DNA of 56,495 bases, taken from positions 1 to 56,495 of the forward strand of contig NJFT01000250.1 in assembly GCA_002221725.1 (NCBI GenBank), in the 5' to 3' direction. The notes beneath the pieces were generated by a model that was not told the DNA's origin, searched no databases, and worked only from the letters and a program-made list of their open reading frames with translations. Position 1 is the stretch's first letter, and every line of letters begins with the position of its first letter. The translations under genes and the position numbers were made by a program. Shown piece by piece: positions 10,698-21,260 of the stretch. This stretch comes from Scedosporium boydii (lineage: Eukaryota > Ascomycota > Sordariomycetes > Microascales > Microascaceae).

Positions 10698-12034
10698 ATG
10701 TCTAAAAATTCATCCCAGGCTTCGCTACGGGCCGGTAATAGCGATGGAGAGTCGGCTGTCGATTCGGATAAGTGAGCCTGCCCTCATATAGGAATCAACT
10801 ATTATCATCGGGAAGACTCTAACGACTGCAACCCCGCCCTAGCGAGAGCTCTACAACATCGGTTATACCAAGCATACTCACATCCCGTCAGATTCACGGA
10901 AGGTCGTATCAGAATTTCAGCACTAACACCGAGTATTGGTATGGAAGGGAGATTTTATACATAATAGAACTCGCTTACAGCTGCCCCACAGGGCGCCGAA
11001 CGATGAGAAGCAAAGGGAAGCTTGGGATATGACGTGAGCATGCATTCTCCTTCGAAGGGAAACCGGGCTTTATTGACCATGGGCATTCCTATTGCCACCG
11101 CCGTCTATGGAGCAGTCATGGAGTTCTTCTCATGGCTCTAGATGGCAAGCTTTTCCAAGCTCCTATATCCCCCGACACGATATGCAAGCGCATTCTTGAT
11201 ATCGGCACGGGAACAGGTCTCTGGGCTGTGTAAGTCCTAAACCGCTTTCCTCTCCCATTTTCAACATACCTCGAAACATATCCCTCTAATGGTCTTGGCC
11301 AGAGATGTTGCCCAAGCCTACCCAAACACGGAAGTAATCGGCACCGACATCACCCCTATGCAACCCATCTTTGTCCCCAACAACCTCTCCCAGCTCGACG
11401 ACGCCCAACTCCCCTGGACCTTCCCGGACAACCACTTCGACTTCATCCACACCCGCGGCCTCGTAGGCGCCATCAAAGACTGGCCCTCCCTCTACTCCGA
11501 GATATACCGCTGCCTCAAATCCGGCGGCTGGATCGAGCACGTCGATTTTTCCCTCGAAGCCAAAGCCGACGATGACTCCCTTCCGAAAGACTCTCCGCTG
11601 CGCACCTGGGCCGACGTGTTAATCCGCGCCGGAGACAAGATGGGGAGGACGTTTCGCGTGATCGACGAGAGTCGGAATATGCAGTTGATTCGTGGCGCGG
11701 GATTCTTGAGGGTGAGGGAGAGGCGGTTGAAGTTGCCCTTGGGCGAGTGGCACGGGGATGCGAAGTGGAAGACGATTGGGAAGATTATGCAGGCGATGTT
11801 GGATGATAGCATTGATGGGTGTGGGATGTATGTCTTGACGTGTATGTTGGGGTGGAAGCTTGAGGAGGCGCAGGCCTATATTGCTCAGACGAAGAAGGTG
11901 TTGAAAGATAATTCTGTTCACGCTTATTTTGAGGCGTAAGTTCTCTCCTCTCGCGGTCTTGTTGGATCCGGGACTAACATCTCTTCACTAGGTCAATTGT
12001 GTTTGCCCAGAAGCCACTTAATGCATTGTCGTAA
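10698..12034 (+). CDS. SAM-dependent methyltransferase (fungal LaeA/TAM-like family), 6 exons
   Basis: Exons 10698-10771, 10843-10938, 10992-11033, 11116-11229, 11303-11935 and 11992-12034 join to 333 residues. All introns are 53-82 nt, and several carry CTAAC branch points. The order matches the common fungal methyltransferase: a Ser/Asp-rich N-terminus, the block IHGRSYQ followed by EYWAPNDE, the segment LLMALDGKLFQAPI, then motif I ILDIGTGTG for SAM binding, VIGTDITPMQP, and FDFIHTRGL. Substrate and product cannot be told; some relatives regulate secondary metabolism or act in it, but no biosynthetic cluster is visible nearby. Exon 3 is only 42 nt, and only exon 5 looks convincing as a plain open frame, so this gene is easily missed. 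Expression alone cannot be judged; every junction keeps the frame. Confidence 0.88.
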
Positions 12035-12150
12035 CGTTTTTTTGCGTTACCACTTGTGGAATCAAAGCGCTGTGTTTAAGGAAATATAATAGGGTATTAG
12101 CGTCAAGAACTGTCTATGTACTTAGGTCCTCAGAATAACTAATTGATCCA

Positions 12151-14076
12151 TCATTTTTTCGACCGCGCCTTGAATGACCTCAAAGGATCCGACCGTTTCT
12201 TCCCAACCTTGAACTTTTTATTCCGCCTCTTCCTGTCGTGCTTGTTAAAGCCCACAAAGCCCACCTCCTGCGAGGTGAGACCCTTCTTGCCCTCCGCCGG
12301 TAGCAAGTAATCAGGCACGTGCTTAAGGTGCGCTTGCGTTCTCGCGGCCCTCAGCTCCCCGTCGTGCCGCAGGTGCTGGAGCTCCGTCGGATTCTCTTCA
12401 AAATGCCGCTTTAGCTTCTCGCTCTTGAGGAGCTCTTCTCGCAATTCTCTCGTTCGCGCCTCGCGGATAGCCACCCTCGTAACGGCCCTCAGCGCGTCGT
12501 TCATTCGGTATCGGAACGCCTCCACCTGCTCCATGTCAAAATTGTACGGCTTGACCTGCTTGTCTAGCTTCGCCTGTTGCTTTTCTATCCTCGCGAGAAT
12601 CTTTTCGTCGTTCTCTGTAGACTCTACCCAGGTAGGGACGTGCTTTCGGTACTGCTCTCGGGGGATGACGAAGGAGAGAGCCATACCGCGCTGACCGGCC
12701 CTTCCTGTCCTTCCTATCCTGTGCGTGTAAGACTTGGCGGAGGTGGGTAGGTCAAAGTTGATGACGCAGGCGACGTTCTTGAAATCGATTCCTCTGGAGA
12801 CGCCAAACTCCTTGTCTCTCCGTGACGTCTTCCGCTTCTTCTTCTTCGGGGGTTCTTGGGACTTCGACTCGGTTGTGCCGTCTTCCACCGCCACCGCCTC
12901 TTCCGATCCGTCTTTGGGCGTCTGTTCATCGCCAATGACCTCGTTTTCGTCAGACGCGATAATGATATCGTAAACATTCTTGTTAAACTCTTCGACGACG
13001 TGTATCCTCGAGTTCACTGGAAGCTCAGAGTTGAGAATACAACTGCGGATGCCGAATTGTTCAAAGTAGAGCTTTAAGCGGTAGCAGCGATCCACATCGG
13101 AAACAAATATTATGCTCTTCCCCTTGATAAGTTTCAGTTTGAAGATGACGTAGACGAGGAGGAACTTTTCGTCTTCAGCACATCTACCGCGAATCGAGTT
13201 AGTGTAACTGTCAACTAGAAAGGAGGAGCTTGCTGTGGATACATACTTGACAACATATTGTTCAATACCTTCACCGTCGCCGTCCTTCTCTTCCAGATTA
13301 AGAACGGCGGGGTTCCGAGAAAAGATGCCCTTGAGCGTGTTGACTTCTGTTGTAAGGGTCGCGCTCATAAGGATCGTTTGGACGCCCTTGGGGAGCTTCT
13401 TGGCAACGTTCCGCAAATCATCCTCGTAGCCATATGAAAGCACAAGATCAGCCTCGTCGAGGACAAGATGTGTGAGCTTATCAAGTGATAAAGCAGACGA
13501 GCTTATATTCGACCACGTCCTTGCGGGGGTAGAAACGACGATGTCGGGGGAGTTGGAGAGGAGGGAGCGCTGCACTGCCTCAGAGACTTTATCGGTCAAC
13601 TTGACAGCCTGGATGTCCTTTGCACAGAAGGCGGCGAGTGATTCGATGACCTTGTGGACTTGATCTGCAAGTTCTCGGGTCGGTACAAGAATTAGCGCGG
13701 AGGTGAATGCATCGGAGTTTGTCTATAGAAAGGAAGAGTTAGTTTCCGTCACTTTTGATCACTTATGCACTGGAAAAGAGCTTCGACTAACCTGCTTCCT
13801 TTTCAAGACCGCTTGAAGGACTGGGAGGAGATATGCAGCAGTCTTTCCCGAACCGGTTTTTGCCTTTGCTAGGACATCCTTTCCTTCCAACGCAAGTGGT
13901 ATAGCCTTGGCCTGGACCAAAGTCGGCTCTCTGTACTGTTCTTGGGCTATGGCCTGTACTAGTCGAGGGTCGAGGCCAAAGTCGGAAAACGAAGCCTTCT
14001 TATCGTCATTTTCTTTGGTTGCAGGCTGCAATTCTTTGGCAGCCGGTTCGTTGTTTTCGTCAAGTTTGCGCTTCAT
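12151..14076 (-). CDS. DBP9: DEAD-box ATP-dependent RNA helicase DBP9 (DDX56 type), 3 exons
   Basis: Exons 14076-13792, 13722-13247 and 13183-12151 give 597 residues. The Q motif begins at FGLDPRL (about 33), motif I is AKTGSGKT (72-79), then PTREL, the DEAD box in [15 protein letters not shown] in LMSATLTT, and motif [13 protein letters not shown] Lys- and acid-rich insert (PPKKKKRK) before the [11 protein letters not shown] block and the basic C-terminus are typical of Dbp9. The family acts in the nucleolus in early 60S ribosomal subunit assembly. The intron 13246-13184 (63 nt, GTATGT, CTAAC, TAG) is in frame and free of stops. It was recognised because without it the sequence runs [14 protein letters not shown] as in the family, and with it 21 alien residues appear. 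The gene is divergent from BUD4. Confidence 0.93.
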
Positions 14077-15017
14077 GGTGGGCGGACTGGCTGGATCGGT
14101 TGTTGCTCTGTGGTCTCTGGCAGTCTGCTCGAGTACAAATCACAAGCGTTCGCGAAGTCGACTTTGACCTTCACATTTCTTGAAAATTTCTGGCTTATCG
14201 GAGTGGAGGGGCTCTTATCGGAAATTCCCTTTTTTAGCCGATTACCCTCTTAGAGAGATAGTTTTGCGTTTGCATGCATATTGGGAGGCAATGGAGCTAT
14301 CGTACATATCGGTTAATGGTTTGAAACTCGATGCCACCTTAAAATGCAGGAATAAATTGGTGGTCCGTGCATCGGGTGTGCTTCCTCCAGTCAGAATCGG
14401 GCGTTGCGCCAGTTCAAGGCCGCAGTTTCCACAGCAACGCGCCCTCGATCTTCCCGAACCGACTTCTTCTGACCATTCCTTGTTTGTTTACCTCCACCAC
14501 CACATCTTGGTAGCCGTGTGTAGCATCCTGCGGCTATATCTCAGGAGCCTTTGAACCATTATTAAACAACGAACCGAACACCCAGACACACACCCTCCAA
14601 CGAACACTTGTACAAAAAAGACAATATTGTCCTATCCCAAAACAAATCGTCTTCCTCCTTTTGGCATTCCGCCAGACAACTGCTCGCAGTTTATCAGAGA
14701 GAGAGGCGCAATATCGTCTGCGATATAACTCTTGCCTGCCTTGTCCATCAAGAACAGAGTCTACGGATTCGGCTACAAGGTTCACCTGCGCGCTCGCTAA
14801 CGACAGAGAGTGGTCTTCCACTACAGCATTGAGTAGTCTACTCTGGTTAGAAGCAGTCTTGGGCCCGACCTTACCAGCCATTTTGATTGATATAACCTGT
14901 CGTGTCGCCCACCTTTCTCAACCGGCCCCAACCTTGACCTCATGCACCCAAGAGCATCAATTGCCTCTATTTAACCTTCGGGAGTTGAGGAACTAAAGGC
15001 ATTGCATGCTGGGGAGC
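14077..15017. other. Divergent promoter region between DBP9 and BUD4
   Basis: The start codons of the two divergent genes are about 0.94 kb apart. The open frames here are short and unlike proteins. The region right of 14,500 is probably the BUD4 5' UTR. No RNA gene is seen. Confidence 0.5.
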
Positions 15018-18000
15018 ATGTCATCTACCGACCCGGTAAGGATCACCAGAACTGATCGACGGCAAGAGGTAAGAAGAACAACAACAAAGCTAACAGAATC
15101 CACCAGGTTCAACCTCTGCGCCTATCTAGGAACTCAGCAATGTCGTCGCCGACCAAGAAGGGTGCCATCCCTCGCGCCCTCACAGAGATTTCCCCATCCG
15201 AGAAGCGGAGAAATTCCCCGAGCTGGAACCAAACAACAAAGGTTAGTCCGTTTCTCTCGCAATACCTAGTTGAAGGCAGAGCGGCGCTGACGGGATTGAA
15301 TTTAGAAGATGAACTTCCAGCAGGATTCGTCTCCTTTCCAGTCCTCGCCCCTTGAAGCCAAGACGTCACCCAGGGTTTTCTGGCAGAATCGTAACTCGAG
15401 CACCGAGAATAGCCTGTACGGTGGGCTCTCCGGCTCTCCCTCACCACTCCGACGCTCCTCCCTTGAGCGCCTCCAAAAGGCATCTAGGGTAAAGAACAGC
15501 AACATTCTCGCACTAGAGCAGAAGCAGGAATACGATCCTACCCGTATTCCCCATATTGAGCGACCCCTTGCTAAGGTTCAAGGGAATGCCTTCGGCGGAA
15601 GAGGGGCTCTTGGTCTGCGCTCCGAGGCGCCAGCAGCCTCTGAAAGGAAGGGCCACCAAAGAAGCCAAAGCAAAAACGATATTCCTTTGTACAGCCCCAC
15701 GAAGGCCACTGCTCCAGAATCTTCCCAAACGGACAACCCACCCCAGACACCAAAGAGGGAGCAAGGTTCACCTATCAAGTCCTCTCTCTCTACCTCTAGG
15801 TTCAAGAGTAGCTTCGACGAAGCCACTGGCACCTGGACTATGGAGTCGCAGGCTGAGACTTATCGGACCCTCCATCGACATACCAAGAGCGTCACCTTTG
15901 ATGCCGCACCCCCTCAAGTGAATGAGTACGAGATGGCGACTCCCGACTTGTCATCTATTGGCTCCAACTCCCGCGAAGGTAGCTATGAGTCGGATGAGGA
16001 CGATGAGTACAATCCTTTCTACCACCATCATGAAGGCGACGAAGCAGACGACAGCTTCGATGCCTCGCTCGAGGATACAGATAAGACTCCTGTCGTGGGA
16101 CCGGATGACTGGCGACACGATAGCCCAATGAGGGGCGGTGACGATCCCTTTTATGACTCTAGCCCCGCCCCTGAGGGCATGCTTACCCGAGCTTCAGTCG
16201 GACACCAAACTCATCAGCGAACCGATTCCAGCAACTCGAACTCCGAACACAGACCCCTTCCTCCTCTGCCTGGTATGGGTTCTGGTTCGTTCTCGCGGGG
16301 CTCTCCCGGACTTTCGGCTACTGCTGAGAGGATGCTTGGCTCTCACAGGAGCCTGCCCTCGCCGCCCCCGGCGTCGGCTAGCAAGTCTGAGATCCAAAAC
16401 ATTGGCAACGGCAAGATGACTCTCGAGGAACGGTTGAAGCTTATGATGCTCTCCGATGACGGTAATGCCGCTAAGACCGCTGCCGAACAGCAACGCGAGC
16501 GTCGCATGCGCCGTGCCGGTGCTCGAGACAGGTTCAGTAGCCCATCCTCCGAGACGACTGATACAGCCAGCCAGGCTGCCCTTGAGGCCGAGGAAGAAGG
16601 TGACACTATTGGTGACATCTCGGGCTTGGAGGAGTACCAACTTCCTCCTCGCATTTCCCGCGAGTCCATTCTTCGCCGTGTCAATGGCAATCGCATTTTT
16701 GACAGAGAATCAGACTACCATTTCTCCTCGCCTCCTCCTTTCAGCCCCGAGCGCCCTCTGCCACTAGATCCTGATGTTCCTATCCCATCTACTGAAGAGG
16801 ACTCTATTCTCGATGATGATCAAGGTAGCGTTATTGTCCGGCCTGATTTGGCTGAAAGGGAGGACACCTACTCGTTCCGGGAGATGTCTATCGATCAAGA
16901 TGAGGAGCTCGTCATCCACGAGGACAAGGACGATGACTCGGCTAGCCACTACTCTGAGAGCGCAGCTTCTGTGCTTGCTACGGAGCAGCAGAACATGGAG
17001 GATATGGAGGACCCCCCCGAGGAAGACCTCACTCCACATGCTAGCCCTATCGAGGAGAAACTACCTCTCCCCGAGGAGGCCGCTGCTCCTCCTAACCGAC
17101 CCAGTTTGAACGGCCCAGTTCTCCCTCGCCCGGACCAAATTGGAGGGCCTACGATGGCGGAGGCCCATGCTTACCTCCAGCGGCCATTCACTCCTGATGA
17201 GCGACCTCCTCTCTCAAAACCCGAGTATGACGGCTCTGGGTGGGGAGAACCTGATGAGTATGAGGACGATGAGTCTGTTTCTGGATCGGTGATCCACCAT
17301 CCTGTCAACGACTACGATGAGGAAGAAGAGGAACAGGAGGAAGAAGAGGAGGAGGAGGAGGAGGAGGAGGAGGCACCTCCGACTCCGGAAATCCCAGAGC
17401 AACTAGCCACTATCAAGTCCGCCTCTGGCTCGAAGCTGAGGACTCGTCCCTCGGCAACCCCCTCTGACATTATGGCTATGCGAGAGGCTAGGCGGCAAGT
17501 GAGCCGTGAGCTCGCCCCAGAAGTTCCTCCCATCCCCGAGCGCCACCTGAGCCGACGCTCTCGTGACCTTGAGAACGATTTTTCCAGCAGCACCGAGGAC
17601 TACATGGAGAGACATCCCAGCTTTAAGAAGCGCAGTCTCACGTTGGATCTTGACTTGGGCCTGAGTCTCGATCAGGATTTCGACAGGGTTATCGAGGCAC
17701 AAAAGGTGGCTTTTAACCAACTCCTAAACGATTCGCCAGAGAAGGCCACAAGTAGTGGCCACCAAGCCGGACAAGCGTCGGGCACCGCGACTAAAAAAGA
17801 TCTGTCGTCAGAATTACAGAATGCTAACTCTACTACTCAAAAACAGCGTGGCTACCTCATGCGCCAGAATACCAAGCTCGTTGCCGCGAGCGACAAGGAT
17901 CCTGATGATAGGTGGAAAGCTCGATCTGCCGGCAACTCGCCCGTCAAGGCGGACCGACCCCAGTCGTGGACTGTTGAGCCTTGGAACGGTAAGGTTCGAC

Positions 18001-19543
18001 CAAGGAGTGTTAGGAAGCGACAGGGTGGTATGAGCGGACCAGTCCCTCCTCTTCCGGGCCAGGAGAGCAATGCCGTTGGACTGAATCCCCTCGCGGAGGA
18101 GGACTTTAACGCTGAGCTTGCTACCGAAGAGAGCGGCGAGAGGGGACGATTGTTTGTCAAGGTGATGGGTGTCAAAGACCTCGACTTGCCACTTGCCAAG
18201 AGTAGGTTTATCTTTTTTCCGCTCCCGGCAAAACGACATGAAGGGTGAAATGAAACACTAACATTCACACAGCTGAGAGGACATGGTTCAGCTTGACGCT
18301 GGATAACGGTGTGCACTGCGTGACCACGGCCTGGCTTGAACTTGCCCGCAATGCACCCATCGGCCAAGAGTTTGAGCTCGTGGTTCCTAATGACCTCGAG
18401 TTCCAGCTCACGCTGAATGTGAAGCTGGAGAAGCCTGCTCCTGCTCCCATTGCTGCTTCCCCCACCAAGGCCAAGGCCCCCAAGACCAAGACTTCGACCT
18501 TTGGTCGCATGTTCGCGTCGCCGAAGAAGCGCAGGGAAATGGAGATGCTAAGGCGGGAGGAGGAGCAGAGACTCGCCATGCAGAGAGATGCCCAGACCCG
18601 TCAACTGAGCGCAGCCCCTTCGGCCTACGACCTCCTCTCTCCCCTTGTCGCCGAGGACGGTAGCTTCGCTCGCTCCTACGTCTGCCTCAAGGAGCACGAG
18701 TCGAGGTGCTTCGGTCGACCCTACCTCGTTGAAGTTGCCTGCTTCAATGAGTGGGCTACGGAGGAGGCCGGCTTCGCGTCGAGCGTCAAGAGTAAGCGCG
18801 GAACAACAGCCGTCGTCAGGCGTGCGCCGTACAAGATTGGCAAGCTTGAGCTCCAGCTCCTCTTTGTCCCCCGACCTAAGGGAGCTACCGATGACGATAT
18901 GCCCAAGAGCATGAACTCGTGCATTCGTGAGCTGAAGGCTGCGGAGGAACGTCTTTCCAGGAACTGGGAGGGCCATCTCAGCCAGCAGGGTGGTGACTGT
19001 CCTGTAAGTGCCAGGCTCCAATTGTCATTTATTTATTTCCCATCTTCGAGGAGTATTCATTCTGACGCGTGTTCTTAGTACTGGCGTCGCCGTTACTTCA
19101 AGCTCGTCGGCACCAAGCTGACAGCTTACCACGAGGCTACTCGCCAACCTCGTGCAACTATCAACTTGGGCAACGCCAAGCGTCTCATTGATGATAGGCG
19201 CACACTAACAGAAAAGGAGACAACCGGCAAGGGAGGCAAGCGCCGTCGATCCGCATTCGCCGAAGAAGAGGAGGGCTACATGTTCGTCGAAGAGGGCTTC
19301 CGCATTCGTTTCAACAATGGCGAAGTCATAGACTTCTACGCCGACACGGCCGAGGACAAGGAAGGCTGGATGAAGGTCCTCGGCGAGCTCATCGGCCGTG
19401 GTGACACAGGCAGCATAGACGATGATGGCCAGGGTCCTCGCCGCAACAAGTGGTGCGAAGTTGTCCTCAAGCGAGAGGAAGCTCTCCGACGCCGTGCCGA
19501 GGGTCGTCGCGTACACTCGAGGACGAAGAGCATGTACGTCTAA
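15018..19543 (+). CDS. BUD4: BUD4, anillin-related septum/bud-site protein with PH domain, 5 exons
   Basis: Exons 15018-15035, 15107-15241, 15306-18201, 18273-19003 and 19079-19543 give 1414 residues. The 18-nt first exon is supported by a good intron (GTAAGG donor, GCTAAC branch, CACCAG acceptor, 71 nt). It joins in frame to PVQPLRLSRNS and then the GAIPRALTEISPSEKRRNSPSW block of fungal Bud4. An in-frame ATG at 15006 would add four residues, and an ATG at 15140 would skip the mini-exon. The long middle is disordered and acidic, with a poly-Glu run. The last 400 residues hold an anillin-like segment (DLPLAK, ERTWFSLTLDNG, ELVVPNDLEFQLTLNVKLEKP) and a terminal PH domain (YWRRRYFKLVG to the DTAEDKEGWMKVL helix). 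In filamentous fungi Bud4 works with Bud3 and Rho4 to place the septal actomyosin ring. Confidence 0.93.
17318..17376 (+). repeat. GAG/GAA microsatellite coding poly-Glu in BUD4
   Basis: An almost pure GAG/GAA triplet tract encodes about eighteen Glu residues with one Gln. Triplet tracts like this change length easily, and length variation here would keep the frame. It lies in the disordered acidic middle of the protein. Confidence 0.85.
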
Positions 19544-21260
19544 GGGGTTCGTCGGTGTGGCCTACATGTTTGCCTGCCTCCGCTTATTTTTACACCCTCG
19601 ATACCCCTTTTTCTACGGTTCTTCATCTCCCACCTTTTTTACGAACGTTGCGACGACGACTATGAAACGAGGCACGCAGGACATGTTTGACATGATGCAT
19701 TTTCTCCCACCACCACCCTTACATTAACCCACACACACTCTCTCTGATCACTCGAGAGAGACTTTAGAACACATTTCTTTCCTTTGACCCTTACGGGGAG
19801 ATTTCTTAAATCGGTGCCGATGTCGTGGTTTAATATCAACCTTTCAGGTATCTTGTTTTGTCTACCACGTCAGCGGCTGGACCTCGTCGTGCGGTGCACT
19901 GTCTTATCTTCTGTTTCTGGGGGGGGGGTTGCTCCTCTCTTCTTTTTTTTTTTGCGAGGACTCGCGAATTTTCTTTATGTTTGTTTTTCACTGTTAACGG
20001 TTGTGGGAGTATTACATCATTTCACGGTGATGAGATGGAATGGGGGACTGAGCAGACAGCTACGGGTAGGAGTGTTTCGAATGGGTGAATATTTCATTTA
20101 CAAGACTTTTCCCGAAGCTTGGAAGATGTCGGCTGTTCCAGCCCGAGCCTTCTTCTCTGTGCTTGACTTCGTCCATCTTTATGTTTTGATTGAAACGGAT
20201 CGGGGGCATTGTATTAAAAGGTGCATGATTTTTCGAATCGTTTTTTTCTAAAATGGCATTCTTTCTTTATTATCGATCCACTTTGCGAGTGTTGCTTGTT
20301 GCCTGCGTGAGCTGATATGATCTATTTTGTGACCCTGTCCCGCATAAATTTAATGTAATGAGGGCTGATGGGATGGATCTGGGTGTTACGCTGTTGCTCT
20401 TGGTGATGGGGGAGCTTCTGGGGAAACATTGAAGAGCTTGAAGTGCATGTGAGCTGTCCGACAAGCACAGGGCATCAACGAGACGACGAGGTTGGATTTC
20501 AAGTTCCTCGAGCAGGGAATCCAGATGCCATGAATGTAAAGAATAATGTTTGATAACACTTTCTCCTTCACATCTCGAGCGCTTCGGCTTGGCGCATATG
20601 TATTACGACGGGTCCTTCCCAATGCAGCATTCGTCATCTGGGAGGCTTGTCGGGTGATGTCCAATGCGAGAAAGAAGTCGTCAGCTGGCCTGGGTGTGAA
20701 GCCTGCTTGGTGTAATATAAGATGCTGGGAAAGGAGCCTGTAGTTCTGCTTCGCTTTCTTGCTGATGATTCGCATGTCGCCGTCCTGTTTGCTTGGCGGC
20801 AAATATGAGGTACGAAGGAGGTGTGTTCGATGGGTCTAGACCATCCACCGCAACCGCGAAGGACCTGATTCGTTACCTGCAATATACAAGGTAGTGTCTC
20901 CAGGTATTCAAAGGATGTGATAAATTGCCATTAAACGCTTCAACTACTTCGCAGACTGAAGCTTGCGATTTGGAGATATGCGTTTAACGGGGATGCTAAT
21001 TGTCGATGGACCAACTGATATTGAGACTAGCGGGGACCTCCCCCGACATTGACATTTGACTTGTATACAATTATAGCACAGCACTTTGAGGTCCTCCTCG
21101 CAACCAACCTTGGGTCGTGTACGAAGTACATATCCCAACCTGCATCCATATCCATTGTTTCATTCGCGCCCTCGACGACTGGTAGAACCGTCCTTTTTTC
21201 CCACTTCCATAAACCCAATCTAGTGCTTCCTTGTTGCTTCGAGAGACGAAGCTATTATCC
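19544..21260. other. Intergenic: BUD4 3' UTR and coronin promoter
   Basis: T-rich DNA follows the BUD4 stop. The open frames here encode Phe/Leu-rich low-complexity peptides, as expected of T-rich UTR. The region just before 21,261 is the coronin promoter and leader. I see no further gene. Confidence 0.5.

Noticed and set aside
15069..15106. 38-nt intron in the BUD4 leader
   Set aside because: Shorter than usual fungal introns; the donor at 15036 uses the same acceptor, gives 71 nt and joins the coding frame.
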